The notes beneath the pieces are model-generated. The model was not told the origin of the DNA. It saw nothing but the letters and a program-made list of their open reading frames with translations, and did not search any database. From Flavobacteriales bacterium (GTDB taxonomy: Bacteria > Bacteroidota > Bacteroidia > Flavobacteriales_D > Crocinitomicaceae): DNA of 62,913 nt. The position numbers and the translations under genes were made by a program. Positions 43,326-53,737 of this stretch are shown one piece after another. Where the stretch lies: the NCBI GenBank assembly GCA_947454525.1, contig CANGJM010000018.1:1-62913 (forward strand). The letters are read 5' to 3'. The stretch's first letter is position 1; each line of letters starts with the position of its first letter.

Positions 43326-46300
43326 ATGGACCAAGCACAACTCCTGAAATCCATTGCCAAACTTCGGCAAATCGACGAAACGGCTTCACTATTAAGCCAG
43401 GGGAACGTGCGCGTCCAATGGAAAGGACTTGTTGGTTCGGCTAAGTCTCTGACATCCATTTGTGTAGCGCAACAAGTTCCTGGAAATCATCTTTTTATTC
43501 TTGAGGACAAAGAAGAAGCCGCTTATTTTTTAAATGACTTAGAAGGACTTTATCCCGACGATAAACGGGTATTATTTTTTCCAGCTTCTTACCGAGTACC
43601 TTATCAACTAGAAGAAACGGATAACGCTAACGTAGTCACACGCGCTGAAGTGCTCGAACGGATTTCCGGCGGAGCAAACGCTTGGATCGTCACCTATCCC
43701 GAAGCCTTATTTGAAAAAGTTCCGACACAAAAAAACTTGGTAAAGAATACGCTGAGAGTCGAACTTGGAAAAAATTACAGCATTGATTTTATCAACGAAT
43801 TATTATTGGAGTATGAATTCGAACGTGTAGACTTTGTCTATGAACCGGGACAATTTTCAATTCGTGGCGGAATTATTGACGTGTTTTCCTATGCAAATGA
43901 TTTCCCTTTTCGAATTGAGTTCTTCGGAGAGGAAGTGGAATCGATTCGAACCTTTGATGCCGCAACTCAATTATCGATAAATACACATGCGTTTTTTAAT
44001 GTAATCCCAAATATTCAGGGACAATTGAGCATCGAATCACAAGAAGATATTTTTACTTTTCTCGGACAAGACCTGAGTTGTTGGATGAGTTCATATGAAC
44101 GCATGGAAAGTATTCTGAGAAAAGAATACGATCGTTCTGTAGAGATCTACGGCAATCTAAATGAAACGGTTCGTCACACATTGCCAAGTTCTTTGTACTT
44201 ATCGTCCATTGAGCTTCAAAAAAGCTTAGAACGCATCAAGATTGTCGAATGGGGTCCAGTTTTCCATTACAAGACAACATATACTTTCGAATTCGACTTT
44301 ATCCCACAGCCGAACTTCAATAAGAATTTCGAATTGCTCAAGACAGATTTACTTGCCCGACAATCCAATCGTTTTGAGAACCTGATTTTTTCAAATCAAC
44401 CAAGGCAAATTGAACGCCTTTACCAGATTTTTGAGGATATCGGCGCTGACGTTAGTTTTACGGCCATCAATTTTGCGCTTCACGAAGGATTTATTTCGTC
44501 AGAATTAAAATTAGTGTGTTACACCGATCATCAAATCTTCGAACGTTATCACCGTTTCAGACTGAAAGAAGGATTTAGACAGGCGAAACAAGCACTGACC
44601 CTAAAAGAAATATACAACCTCCAAAAAGGAGATTATGTCACACACATAGACCATGGTGTTGGACAGTTTTCCGGATTGGAAACAATCGATGTAAACGGAA
44701 AACCTCAAGAAGCCATTCGACTGATTTACAAAGACGGAGATGTGCTTTACGTGGGAATCCACTCTTTACACCGAATTTCTAAGTTCACAGGAAAGGATGG
44801 TTCCATTCCTAAAATGAACAAGCTGGGAACTCAGGCATGGGCGACATTAAAGAATAAAACGAAAAAGAAAATCAAGGAACTTGCCTTTGATTTGATAAAA
44901 TTATACGCTACGAGAAGGAGTCAGCCCGGATTTGCTTTCGCTCCGGATAGTTACATGCAAAATGAACTCGAAGCTTCCTTCATGTTCGAAGATACACCAG
45001 ATCAATACAAAGCAACGCAAGACATCAAGCGCGACATGGAGGCATCAACCCCAATGGATCGCTTAATATGTGGAGATGTTGGTTTCGGTAAAACGGAAGT
45101 GGCTATTCGAGCAGCTTTCAAAGCGGTAACTGATTCAAAACAAGTAGCCGTTTTAGTACCGACGACCATCTTGTCGATGCAACATTACCGCAGCTTCAAA
45201 GAACGACTTTCGGCGTTTCCATGTACTGTAGATTACATCAACCGCTTTAAATCAGCAAAAGATGTGACGGAAACATTAAAGAAACTTGCGGAAGGAAAAA
45301 TCGATATTCTCATCGGAACACATGCCGTAGTGGCAGACCGCGTAAAGTTCAAAGATTTGGGACTTATGATCATCGATGAGGAACAGAAATTTGGTGTTTC
45401 GGTTAAGGATAAATTAAAGACCATTCGCGCAACGGTTGATACCTTGACGTTAACCGCAACTCCGATCCCGAGAACCTTGCAGTTTTCACTCATGGGCGCA
45501 CGAGATTTGAGCATCATCAATACACCGCCACCAAACCGACAACCAGTACTGACCGAGATTGTGACTTTTCAGGAAGAAACAATCAGAGATGCGATTGCAT
45601 ATGAGGTTTCTCGCGGTGGACAAGTATTTTTTGTCAATAATCGCTTGTCGAATATTCGTGAAATTGCTGGCATGATTACTAGATTGTGTCCGGGTGTGCG
45701 TGTCGGAATTGGTCATGGACAAATGGACGGAAAGCAACTCGAAAAAATCATGATGGATTTTATCGAAGGAAAATACGATGTCCTTCTTGCGACTACCATC
45801 ATTGAATCAGGAATCGACATTTCGAATGCCAATACCATCATCATTAATGATGCGAATAAATTTGGATTAAGCGATTTACACCAATTGCGCGGTAGGGTAG
45901 GTAGGTCAAATAAAAAGGGATTCTGTTACTTGATTGCGCCTAAATACAGTGTACTCACAAGTGAAGCGAGAAAACGTTTAGAGGCCTTGGTGCAATTCTC
46001 TGATTTAGGTTCCGGTTTCAACATTGCCATGAAGGATTTAGACATTCGTGGCGCTGGGAATATGCTCGGTGGAGAGCAAAGTGGGTTTATTTCGGAAATC
46101 GGCTTCGAGATGTATCAAAAAATCCTCAATGAAGCGATGCAGGAATTGAAAGAAAGTGAATTCAAAGAATTATTTGATGACCGTCATACCGATCAATTCA
46201 TGACATCCTATGTTCAAGACTGTATTTTCGAAACAGACATGGAAGTTCGAATTCCAGATGACTATGTCAACAATGTTGCCGAACGTTTAAGTCTTTATCA

Positions 46301-46673
46301 AGCGCTTGACAGTTTGAAAAATAAAATGGAATTAGATCAGTTCTCAAAAGAACTTGTCGATCGTTTTGGACCACTTCCGAAGGCAGTGAAAGAACTCTTG
46401 TTTTCTTTTGAATTACGTTGGTTAGCGGAGAAATTAGGCTTGGAACGATTGGTCATCAAGTCCGAAAAATTAGTGGGTTACTTTATTGCCAATCCACAGT
46501 CAACGTTCTTCGAAACGGAAGCGTTTACCTATACGCTCAATGCCATCATGAAACATCAGAGCGGATATAGACTTGTTCAACAAAATGATAAACTACGCTT
46601 GGTAATTGAGCCGATACGTCACATCAAAGATGCCTTCGAGAAATTAAGTGCTTTGCAACTTCCTCAAGATTAA
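43326..46673 (+). CDS. mfd: Transcription-repair coupling factor
   Basis: Mfd removes RNA polymerase stalled at DNA lesions and recruits UvrA. I start at ATG 43326 (MDQAQLLKS, 1115 residues) rather than an upstream GTG. Domains: UvrB-like N-terminus without a working P-loop (GLVGSAKSLT), RNA polymerase interaction domain (about 440-530, KGDYVTHIDHGVGQF), RecG-like helicase with GDVGFGKTE and DEEQKFG, TATPIPRT, and a C-terminal domain. All helicase motifs seem intact. Confidence 0.97.
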   Translation: MDQAQLLKSIAKLRQIDETASLLSQGNVRVQWKGLVGSAKSLTSICVAQQVPGNHLFILEDKEEAAYFLNDLEGLYPDDKRVLFFPASYRVPYQLEETDNANVVTRAEVLERISGGANAWIVTYPEALFEKVPTQKNLVKNTLRVELGKNYSIDFINELLLEYEFERVDFVYEPGQFSIRGGIIDVFSYANDFPFRIEFFGEEVESIRTFDAATQLSINTHAFFNVIPNIQGQLSIESQEDIFTFLGQDLSCWMSSYERMESILRKEYDRSVEIYGNLNETVRHTLPSSLYLSSIELQKSLERIKIVEWGPVFHYKTTYTFEFDFIPQPNFNKNFELLKTDLLARQSNRFENLIFSNQPRQIERLYQIFEDIGADVSFTAINFALHEGFISSELKLVCYTDHQIFERYHRFRLKEGFRQAKQALTLKEIYNLQKGDYVTHIDHGVGQFSGLETIDVNGKPQEAIRLIYKDGDVLYVGIHSLHRISKFTGKDGSIPKMNKLGTQAWATLKNKTKKKIKELAFDLIKLYATRRSQPGFAFAPDSYMQNELEASFMFEDTPDQYKATQDIKRDMEASTPMDRLICGDVGFGKTEVAIRAAFKAVTDSKQVAVLVPTTILSMQHYRSFKERLSAFPCTVDYINRFKSAKDVTETLKKLAEGKIDILIGTHAVVADRVKFKDLGLMIIDEEQKFGVSVKDKLKTIRATVDTLTLTATPIPRTLQFSLMGARDLSIINTPPPNRQPVLTEIVTFQEETIRDAIAYEVSRGGQVFFVNNRLSNIREIAGMITRLCPGVRVGIGHGQMDGKQLEKIMMDFIEGKYDVLLATTIIESGIDISNANTIIINDANKFGLSDLHQLRGRVGRSNKKGFCYLIAPKYSVLTSEARKRLEALVQFSDLGSGFNIAMKDLDIRGAGNMLGGEQSGFISEIGFEMYQKILNEAMQELKESEFKELFDDRHTDQFMTSYVQDCIFETDMEVRIPDDYVNNVAERLSLYQALDSLKNKMELDQFSKELVDRFGPLPKAVKELLFSFELRWLAEKLGLERLVIKSEKLVGYFIANPQSTFFETEAFTYTLNAIMKHQSGYRLVQQNDKLRLVIEPIRHIKDAFEKLSALQLPQD

Positions 46674-46769
46674 TCAACAATTAGTAATCTGTTAACCTAC
46701 GTCAAGAGAAAGTTTACGAGAAAAGGTGAACTTTGTCCTCAGTTAATTGTTTTACAAAAAATTTAAAAT

Positions 46770-47339
46770 ATGAAAAAAGTAGTTTTATCGTTATTTGCAG
46801 CATTTGCATTGTTTTCGTTTACAGCATTAGAAGTAGCTAATTGGTCATTAGACGGAGTTCACTCACGTTTAGGTTTTACAATTGTTCACAATGGCATTAC
46901 AAATTTTAATGGTCAGTTCTCTAATTTCGATGTTAAAATTAGTACGCCGAATGAAGACTTTACAGATGCAAGCATCGAAATGACCGCACAAGCAAATTCA
47001 ATTAATACCTCAAATGAAAAAAGAGATGGTCACTTGAAATCAGCTGATTTCTTTGATGTGGAAAAATTCCCAACACTTTCATTTAAAAGTACATCGGTTA
47101 AAAAAGCAAAAGGAAATAAATTCACGATTACAGGTGATTTCACGATGCATGGTGTGACTAAACCAGTTACGTTAACAGGGATTCAATCAGGAATTTCAAA
47201 AAATTATGCAGGGACTCCAGTTTCTGGCTTAATTGTAACCGGAGTTATTAAACGTTCAGATTTCGGAGTGGGTCAAGCAGGACAAGGATTATCTGACGAA
47301 GTGTCATTAATCGCAGATTTAGAAGTTTCTAAAAACTAA
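46770..47339 (+). CDS. YceI family protein, copy 1
   Basis: 189 residues, exported (signal peptide 1-20). YceI proteins are lipocalin-like barrels that bind long polyisoprenoids. Signature segments are WSLDGVHSRLGFTIVHNGI, FFDVEKFPTLSFKST and FTMHGVTKPVTL. A second YceI gene follows after 19 bases, then a membrane protein gene. The three probably form an operon ending at the 48294 terminator. Confidence 0.93.
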   Translation: MKKVVLSLFAAFALFSFTALEVANWSLDGVHSRLGFTIVHNGITNFNGQFSNFDVKISTPNEDFTDASIEMTAQANSINTSNEKRDGHLKSADFFDVEKFPTLSFKSTSVKKAKGNKFTITGDFTMHGVTKPVTLTGIQSGISKNYAGTPVSGLIVTGVIKRSDFGVGQAGQGLSDEVSLIADLEVSKN

Positions 47340-47358
47340 TTCTGAACCCAAGCTTAGT

Positions 47359-47877
47359 ATGAAAAGTTTCAGTTTTATCATTGTATTATTTCTATCCTTG
47401 TCCAGTTTTGGACAAGGGTGGAAAATTTTGGAAACACACAAGGTTGCGTTTTCAAATGCGGATGTAAGTGGTACGTTTGATGATATCAGCGGTACAATCG
47501 TCTTTGATGCAGCAAATTTATCATTAGCTAAGTTGAACTTCAAGTTGAAGGTAGAATCCATCAACACAGGAAACGGTTTGCAAAACAAACATGCACGTGG
47601 AGACGAATGGTTCCACGCGGAAAAGTATCCCTATATTGAATTTGAATCAACAAAGATTGAGAAAACAGAATCTGGATTCAAAGCCATTGGGAAATTGGAA
47701 ATGCATGGAGTAAAAAAAGAAGTGACGATTCCCTTTACCTTTTCTAAAAAAGGAAACAAAGGAACGTTCATCGCTAAATTTAACGTGAGCAGATCAGAAT
47801 ACAACGTTGGAAAAAAAGGAAATGATGTTGCCGATATCCTTAAAATTACAGCAACTTTACCCGTTCAGAAAAAATAA
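47359..47877 (+). CDS. YceI family protein, copy 2
   Basis: 172 residues, exported (signal peptide 1-18, ending SSFGQ). Diverged from its neighbour but keeps DEWFHAEKYPYIEFEST and KLEMHGVKKEVTIPF. The N-terminal motif is altered (HKVAFSNADVSGTFDDISG), so ligand choice may differ. The next gene begins 6 bases downstream. Confidence 0.9.
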   Translation: MKSFSFIIVLFLSLSSFGQGWKILETHKVAFSNADVSGTFDDISGTIVFDAANLSLAKLNFKLKVESINTGNGLQNKHARGDEWFHAEKYPYIEFESTKIEKTESGFKAIGKLEMHGVKKEVTIPFTFSKKGNKGTFIAKFNVSRSEYNVGKKGNDVADILKITATLPVQKK

Positions 47878-47883
47878 TAAGTT

Positions 47884-48276
47884 ATGATAAAAAAAATCAT
47901 CTTCGCTCTTAGCTCTGGCTTGCTTGCTGGAGTAGTATCTTACCTTTATGGTGATATGATTCAAACCCAATTAGTGGAGGACTATTCCAAAGAGGTTCCT
48001 ACTATGGCTATCTTTGTTTCGTGTATAATCGGAACCAGTTTAGCAACAATTGGATACTGGTTATTCACTAAATTCATCCCTAAATTCGGTGAATTTATTT
48101 TCGCAATATTATTCGCTGGACTAACAACAGCAAGTTTGATTGGGGTGCTTGGTTTCGTCTTCAAAGGGGAAACAACAGAAGCTCATCAATACATCTTTTA
48201 TTGCTATGCAATGCCGATGCATTTCTTCCCGTTTTTGGCATGGTATTCGCTAAAATCGTTGTTTGAAACGAAGTAA
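47884..48276 (+). CDS. Four-helix membrane protein
   Basis: 130 residues with four predicted transmembrane helices (about 5-22, 40-60, 70-92, 105-124). No family recognised. It lies in the YceI operon, right before its terminator. A role with isoprenoid or cytochrome-linked partners of YceI is possible by context only. Confidence 0.7.
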   Translation: MIKKIIFALSSGLLAGVVSYLYGDMIQTQLVEDYSKEVPTMAIFVSCIIGTSLATIGYWLFTKFIPKFGEFIFAILFAGLTTASLIGVLGFVFKGETTEAHQYIFYCYAMPMHFFPFLAWYSLKSLFETK

Positions 48277-48293
48277 TGAAATCTATGATTTTG

Positions 48294-48322
48294 AAAAGGA
48301 TGCTTCGGCATCCTTTTTTTTT
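48294..48322 (+). terminator. Intrinsic terminator with TTCG loop
   Basis: AAAAGGATGC (48294-48303), loop TTCG, GCATCCTTTT (48308-48317), then more T. It ends the YceI operon. Confidence 0.92.
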
Positions 48323-48383
48323 GAAAAATAATACCGTTTTTTCACAACGATTTCTTCATTTAGTCGTTTAACCTTTGGCAACA

Positions 48384-50771
48384 ATGATGAAAAGTAGTTT
48401 TTTGATGGTTTTGGTCGCACTTGCGATGCACACAACGACATGGAGTCAATTGATTACGAATTCCACGTTGTCGCCTCAAGGACTCGTTCAAAATGTGTTG
48501 CTTGGGCCTGGGGTAACGGTCTCAAACGTCATGTATAACGGCAGTCCTGGTGCTATTGGTCAGTTTACCGCAAACAATACAACGCTCGGAATCACGCAAG
48601 GCATCGTGATGACAACAGGAACGGTTCAAGCCACTTCTAGTGGTCCACAGGGACCAAATAATCAATCGAATGCCGGAATGGACAACAACGCTCCCGGTTC
48701 TCCCTTACTTACGAATCAAGTTCTCGGCGGGACACAAACGTTCAATGCGGCAACACTAGAGTTTGATTTCATTCCGTATGCGGATACCGTCCGTTTTAAA
48801 TATGTTTTCGGTTCTGATGAGTATCCAGAATTCGCCCCGCCAAATAACTCCGGATACAATGATGTTTTTGGATTTTTTATTTCCGGACCAGGAATCATCG
48901 GAATGCAAAACATCGCACGTTTGCCTAATGGCGGAGGAATTGTATCCATCAACAACGTAAACGCCCAAACGAATCAACAATATTTCCATTTTAATGGAGA
49001 TGGAAATTCCCCACCTTACAATAATAGTCCTCAGTACATTCAATACGATGGATACACCAAGGTCCTAGAGGCTGTATCTAAAGTTCAATGTGGTCAAACC
49101 TACCACCTCATTATTGCCATTGCAGATGCCGGTGACGGACAATGGGATTCTGGAATGTTTCTGGAGGCGAATAGCTTATCCACCAAAACACCAATTGAAA
49201 TCGATTACACCTTGTCTCAACAAGTATACTCGAATCCAGATTGGCTTGCGGAAGGATGTGTTTCGGCTACAGTTACCTTAACACGTCAAAATAATCTTTC
49301 TTCTGCGTTGACAATTCCAGTTCAATTAAGTGGAACGGCAAGTAATGGACAAGATTATTCCGGTATTCCGGCAAGCATTTTATTCGGAGCAGGTCAAAAC
49401 ACCGCCACCTTTACAATGAATGCCTTATTCGACAACCTAACAGAAGGACTTGAAAATGTGGTGATAACCTTTCCAATTAGTGATCCGTGTGGAAACATTA
49501 CTCCATTAGTGGTTACACTTTACATTCAGGATGTGACACCGCTTACTGTTTCCATTAATGGCGCAACGATTGCATGTCCCGGTGATCCGATTAACTTAAC
49601 AACCAATGTCTCCGGTGGAGTGACACCGTATCAATATACATGGAACACTGGAGAAACAACGAGCTCCATTAATTTTACACCGACAAGTACACAAACGATT
49701 TCTGTCCAAGTGACGGATGCTTGTGCGAGTCCGGCGGCAACTTCATCCATTGTGGTGAATGTACCGCTATACCAACCAATCAGTTTAATTGTCAGCAATG
49801 ACATCACGGAAATATGCCCGTATTTACCAGAGGATTTTGGTGTCGTGGCAAGCGGTGGAACAGGTGCCTACAATTTCCTTTGGACCGTCAATAACACCGT
49901 AGTGAGCACGAGCGATTCGATTTCTGTAACGCCATCCATCACCACCAATTACATCATACAGGTAAGTGACAATTGTGGAAATGTTGCAGTCGACTCGATT
50001 CTTTATACGATTACTAGTCCACCGTTAACATTACAATTGAATGGTCCTATTCAAATTTGTCCCGGTGATAGTGCATTTTTACAGGTCTCGGCAACTGGTG
50101 GATTCGGAAACTACTATTATTTATGGACCCAAACAAATGAAACAACGCCAAGTATTTGGGTGAATCCGCCTGTGACTACCTCGTATTTTGTTCAAGTATC
50201 GGATGAATGTCAAACCTTTTCTGTCACTGGAGTTGTCCTTGTTCAGGTCGTTAAACCTTCCGCTGATTTTTGGATTATGACTCAGTTTCCTATGCAAGGA
50301 TTATCCACTACCTTTTTAAATCAATCACAGAATGCATGGGCATATGTTTGGGACTTTGGAGATGGCACCTCCTCTTCCTTTTTGGTGAATCCGACTCATA
50401 TCTACACGGCACCTGGGGCATATCTGGTTACCTTAACAGCTACCGACGAGAAAGGATGTGTTGACAGCGTAAGTAAGTGGATTCAAGTTCAACCAGAACG
50501 TTATATTTATTTCCCGAATTCCTTCACACCTGATGAGGATGGTTGCAATGAATTCTATTTTGGAAATTTCATCGGACTCATGAGCGGACATTTTTACCTA
50601 TATGATCGTTGGGGTGAATTGATTTTCGAATCTACAGATTTAAACTTCAAATGGGACGGAAAATACCAGGGTGTTCCAGTTCAAATTGGCACCTACTCGT
50701 GGCAATTTGTCTATGAAATTGGCAAGGGAATCTTTGAAGAAGTAACAGGTCACGTCAATGTGATTCGCTAA
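48384..50771 (+). CDS. T9SS cargo with choice-of-anchor L, PKD and gliding-type domain
   Basis: 795 residues. ATG 48384 gives a signal peptide (ending TTTWSQ). The N-terminal 240 residues form a choice-of-anchor L domain (LSPQGLVQNVLLGPGVTVSN, FVFGSDEYPEF-like KYVFGSDEYPEFA). A Calx-beta-like domain and two Ig-like segments with TWNTGETT and FLWTVNN follow. A PKD domain (WDFGDGTSSS) lies near 655. A gliding-type C-terminal domain (FPNSFTPDEDG, YDRWGELIFES) ends the protein and targets it to T9SS. Unlike the CotH gene it has no PorP/SprF neighbour. Confidence 0.9.
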   Translation: MMKSSFLMVLVALAMHTTTWSQLITNSTLSPQGLVQNVLLGPGVTVSNVMYNGSPGAIGQFTANNTTLGITQGIVMTTGTVQATSSGPQGPNNQSNAGMDNNAPGSPLLTNQVLGGTQTFNAATLEFDFIPYADTVRFKYVFGSDEYPEFAPPNNSGYNDVFGFFISGPGIIGMQNIARLPNGGGIVSINNVNAQTNQQYFHFNGDGNSPPYNNSPQYIQYDGYTKVLEAVSKVQCGQTYHLIIAIADAGDGQWDSGMFLEANSLSTKTPIEIDYTLSQQVYSNPDWLAEGCVSATVTLTRQNNLSSALTIPVQLSGTASNGQDYSGIPASILFGAGQNTATFTMNALFDNLTEGLENVVITFPISDPCGNITPLVVTLYIQDVTPLTVSINGATIACPGDPINLTTNVSGGVTPYQYTWNTGETTSSINFTPTSTQTISVQVTDACASPAATSSIVVNVPLYQPISLIVSNDITEICPYLPEDFGVVASGGTGAYNFLWTVNNTVVSTSDSISVTPSITTNYIIQVSDNCGNVAVDSILYTITSPPLTLQLNGPIQICPGDSAFLQVSATGGFGNYYYLWTQTNETTPSIWVNPPVTTSYFVQVSDECQTFSVTGVVLVQVVKPSADFWIMTQFPMQGLSTTFLNQSQNAWAYVWDFGDGTSSSFLVNPTHIYTAPGAYLVTLTATDEKGCVDSVSKWIQVQPERYIYFPNSFTPDEDGCNEFYFGNFIGLMSGHFYLYDRWGELIFESTDLNFKWDGKYQGVPVQIGTYSWQFVYEIGKGIFEEVTGHVNVIR

Positions 50772-52759
50772 AGTGAATTCAACACGGCATCTGTCACAGG
50801 ATAATTCAATGATTTAGCTTTCAGAATATAGTTTTTCGCTTTTTCTTTATTTCCTATCTGTTGCTGAGCAATACCGGCATTGAACCAAATATATGGGTCA
50901 TTTTGATTCAACGCAATTGCCTTTTCTAATGATGCTGCACCTTGTTGGAATTTTCCTTGGTTCACAAATGCCGTTCCCTGATAGAAATGTCCTTCCCACC
51001 GCTGCGGAGCAGCTTTCAAAAGGGTTAAACTCGTATTGATGCATTCTTGATAGTTCTTGTTATTCAAGTATGCTGCACATAGATTCACCAAGGTTCCAAC
51101 ATCGTTCGGACGAAGTTTCAGTGCTTGATTGAAGTCCTTGAAGGCATTGGTGTAATCCAACATTTTAATGTAGGTAATTCCACGATTTAAATGAACGTCA
51201 AACGTGTTTGGATTGCGTTCTAGTGCCATAGTATACATTTGGAGGGAAGAATCATACTGATTCATTAAGGCATACATGTTTCCAACATTCGAATAGATTA
51301 ATGGATCTTTCACACGTGCTTTTACGAGGACTAAATAATCCTTCATGGCGGATGTTGAATCTCCGTTTTCACGGTAGAAATTCCCTCTGTTTTTATAAGC
51401 AACTTCTGCTCCAGTTTGTAGGACTTCTACTTTTCCACCATTTTCTTTTAGGACAAACGGATATTTTTCAATAACGTCGCTCCAAAGTGTCCCTGAATTT
51501 GTCCAAACTTTTGTGCGTTCAAAGGAGGCAAACATGAGAATTATGGAAAAAACCATCATTCCACCAATTATCCATTTTTTGAAATGTTGGAAAATACTCC
51601 ATTTCTCTAGGAGAATCAAGATCATCATACTGATTCCAATGTATGGAATGTAACTGTATCGATCCGCAGTAATCGCAGCACCCACACTGATAAACTGAAG
51701 GACTAGTGCCACCATTAACGAGAAAAAGCCAATACCAAAAAGACTTATTTTAAAGGTCTCGAGGTTCTTTTTCCACGAAAAGAATAGGATTCCACCCATG
51801 GACAAGAGTACTGCAAATGGAGCCAAGGTAAAATAGAGTGGAAGTTCATCTAAACGATCCAAGTTTGGATAAGGGTAGAATGCGGATAATCCAACTGGAA
51901 CAAAAAACTTCATCCAATAAGAGAGGAAGCCGTAGGATGCAAACATGATGCGTTGCCAACTAGTAAAGAAATCAAAATCGGTGATGGCTCCTTTGGATTG
52001 GATATCTAGGGCATTTAAACCGAACCAAACGGCAACGGCAATAAATGGAACTTTTTCCATTAGTGATTTCCAATTGATTTTTCGTCTCTTTAGGTAATCG
52101 AGTAAAATAAAGACAAATGGAAGCGGAACGGCCATGGCTTTGCTTAAACAGGAAAGTATGAATAATCCAAAGCAGATAATTAACCAAACATAATTTTGTT
52201 TTCTTTGAAAGCGAAGGTAGCTTAGCAAGGATAGTAAGAAGAAAAAGGTATACAGTACATCTTTTCGTTCTGAAATCCAGGCAACACTTTCCACGTGCAT
52301 GGGATGAATGGCAAAAAGGAGGGCTCCAAAAAACGAAACAAAGGTCGAACCATTCGCAAGATGGAAAAGTAAAATGAAGACTAAAACCGCATTGCAGCAG
52401 TGTAGAAATAAATTCGTTTGGAAATAGGGTTGAATATCCAATTCAGCGGCGGCGTAGTTTTTTGCAAGCGTCCACATGGTGATTGGATGGTAATTCAACA
52501 TCACCTCTGTACTTGGTTTCCAAAGCAAGGCCGAACTATCCGCATCTTGCGTTTTGATTAAGGGTTGATTTACTACATACCCTAAGTCATCCCAATTGGT
52601 GAATTGTTTTTCCGGAGAAAATCCAGGTGAAAACGTGATGTAAGTCGCGATGACCAACAAGGCGAGTAAAAGGAGATGTGATGATTTCCCGTACCAACGA
52701 ACATCTGACACAGAGGAATCTTCAGTTAATTTCTTTTCTTTTGACCCCATATTTACCAA
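50768..52759 (-). CDS. TMTC-like membrane protein with TPR repeats
   Basis: 663 residues. About ten transmembrane helices fill residues 25-410, in the pattern of GT-C/TMTC-type transferases (HPMHVESVAWISERKDVLYT). The C-terminal 220 residues are TPR repeats (YSNVGNMYALMNQYDSSLQM, LNRGITYIKMLDYTNAFKDF). TMTC proteins transfer mannose to proteins. No lipid donor pathway is evident nearby, so substrate is unknown. The 3' end overlaps the CHU_C gene by 4 bases. Confidence 0.85.
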   Translation of the reverse strand: MVNMGSKEKKLTEDSSVSDVRWYGKSSHLLLLALLVIATYITFSPGFSPEKQFTNWDDLGYVVNQPLIKTQDADSSALLWKPSTEVMLNYHPITMWTLAKNYAAAELDIQPYFQTNLFLHCCNAVLVFILLFHLANGSTFVSFFGALLFAIHPMHVESVAWISERKDVLYTFFFLLSLLSYLRFQRKQNYVWLIICFGLFILSCLSKAMAVPLPFVFILLDYLKRRKINWKSLMEKVPFIAVAVWFGLNALDIQSKGAITDFDFFTSWQRIMFASYGFLSYWMKFFVPVGLSAFYPYPNLDRLDELPLYFTLAPFAVLLSMGGILFFSWKKNLETFKISLFGIGFFSLMVALVLQFISVGAAITADRYSYIPYIGISMMILILLEKWSIFQHFKKWIIGGMMVFSIILMFASFERTKVWTNSGTLWSDVIEKYPFVLKENGGKVEVLQTGAEVAYKNRGNFYRENGDSTSAMKDYLVLVKARVKDPLIYSNVGNMYALMNQYDSSLQMYTMALERNPNTFDVHLNRGITYIKMLDYTNAFKDFNQALKLRPNDVGTLVNLCAAYLNNKNYQECINTSLTLLKAAPQRWEGHFYQGTAFVNQGKFQQGAASLEKAIALNQNDPYIWFNAGIAQQQIGNKEKAKNYILKAKSLNYPVTDAVLNSL

Positions 52760-52762
52760 AGT

Positions 52763-53737
52763 TTAATCGTTGGAAATAATCTCGAACAACTCGTTTAAAT
52801 TTGGTGAAATTATCACCTCAATGCGTCTGTTTTTAGCTTTGTCGTTGACATCAACAGGATGAAATTCTCCTCGTCCAGCGGCCATTACCTGAATCGGTGA
52901 CATTGTAGAATTCGCTAATAGAATTTCTACAACGGATGTAGCGCGTAGAACAGAAAGTTCCCAGTTGTTTTTTGGAGAGTTTGGACTTGATAATTTATCT
53001 GTATCTGTGTGTCCTTCAACAACAATTTCTAAGTCCTTCTCACTTTCCAAAACTTGTCCTAATTGAATCAAGGCATCTCTTCCTTCTGGTTCAACAAATG
53101 TCGATCCTGACTTGAACAACAGCTTCGCTTCTAAACTAACGTATATTTTGCCGTTTTTCTGAACAACGGTTAAGCCTTTGTTTTCAAATCCACGCAATGC
53201 GTTGGCTACTTTTGCTTTTAATAGTTGAATTCCAGCGTCTTTCTTGCGAATCGCTTCCTCTAATTCGTTCACACGTTTTTCGCGCTCTACGAGTAATTTT
53301 TGTTTAGCTTTCAGCTCTTCGTCTAATTTCAAAAGCGCATCTGCCTTACGTTGTAATTCTTTGTTGGTATTCTCTAATTCAATTTGAAGTTCAGAGGTTT
53401 CTTTCGCGCTGAGGTTTTTCATTTTATTAAATGAATTCTCTAGGGATTCGTGCTGGGACATCAACTGTTCGTAATCTCGTTGCAAGAGTCTCATTGCGTT
53501 ACCTGTTGACGAAGTATCCTGTTTTAATTTGCTTACATCTTTAGACGCAAGGCTATACTTGTTCTGCAAATCTTTGGACAATGATTCAAAATCACTTGAG
53601 CTTTTTTTGAATTTTGCCAATTCTTCTGAGCATGCCTTTTCTCTAGCTTCCAATTCTTTGTATTTCTTTGGAGCAACGCAAGAGCTCATTCCAATAACGA
53701 TGAATAGCGCAGTAATAATAAGAGACTTATTTTTCAT
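52763..53737 (-). CDS. OmpA family lipoprotein with coiled coil
   Basis: 324 residues from MKNKSLII at 53737. A lipoprotein signal ends GMSSC. Residues 30-185 are a long coiled coil (LQIELENTNKELQRKADALL), and residues 200-320 form an OmpA/MotB peptidoglycan-binding domain (VEGHTDTD, NRRIEVIISP). It probably links the outer membrane to peptidoglycan. It lies 4 bases upstream of the TMTC-like gene. Confidence 0.9.
   Translation of the reverse strand: MKNKSLIITALFIVIGMSSCVAPKKYKELEAREKACSEELAKFKKSSSDFESLSKDLQNKYSLASKDVSKLKQDTSSTGNAMRLLQRDYEQLMSQHESLENSFNKMKNLSAKETSELQIELENTNKELQRKADALLKLDEELKAKQKLLVEREKRVNELEEAIRKKDAGIQLLKAKVANALRGFENKGLTVVQKNGKIYVSLEAKLLFKSGSTFVEPEGRDALIQLGQVLESEKDLEIVVEGHTDTDKLSSPNSPKNNWELSVLRATSVVEILLANSTMSPIQVMAAGRGEFHPVDVNDKAKNRRIEVIISPNLNELFEIISND

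Noticed and set aside
47982..48164. Minus-strand frame antisense to the small membrane protein
   Set aside because: Short, no start signal, and explained by the transmembrane gene.
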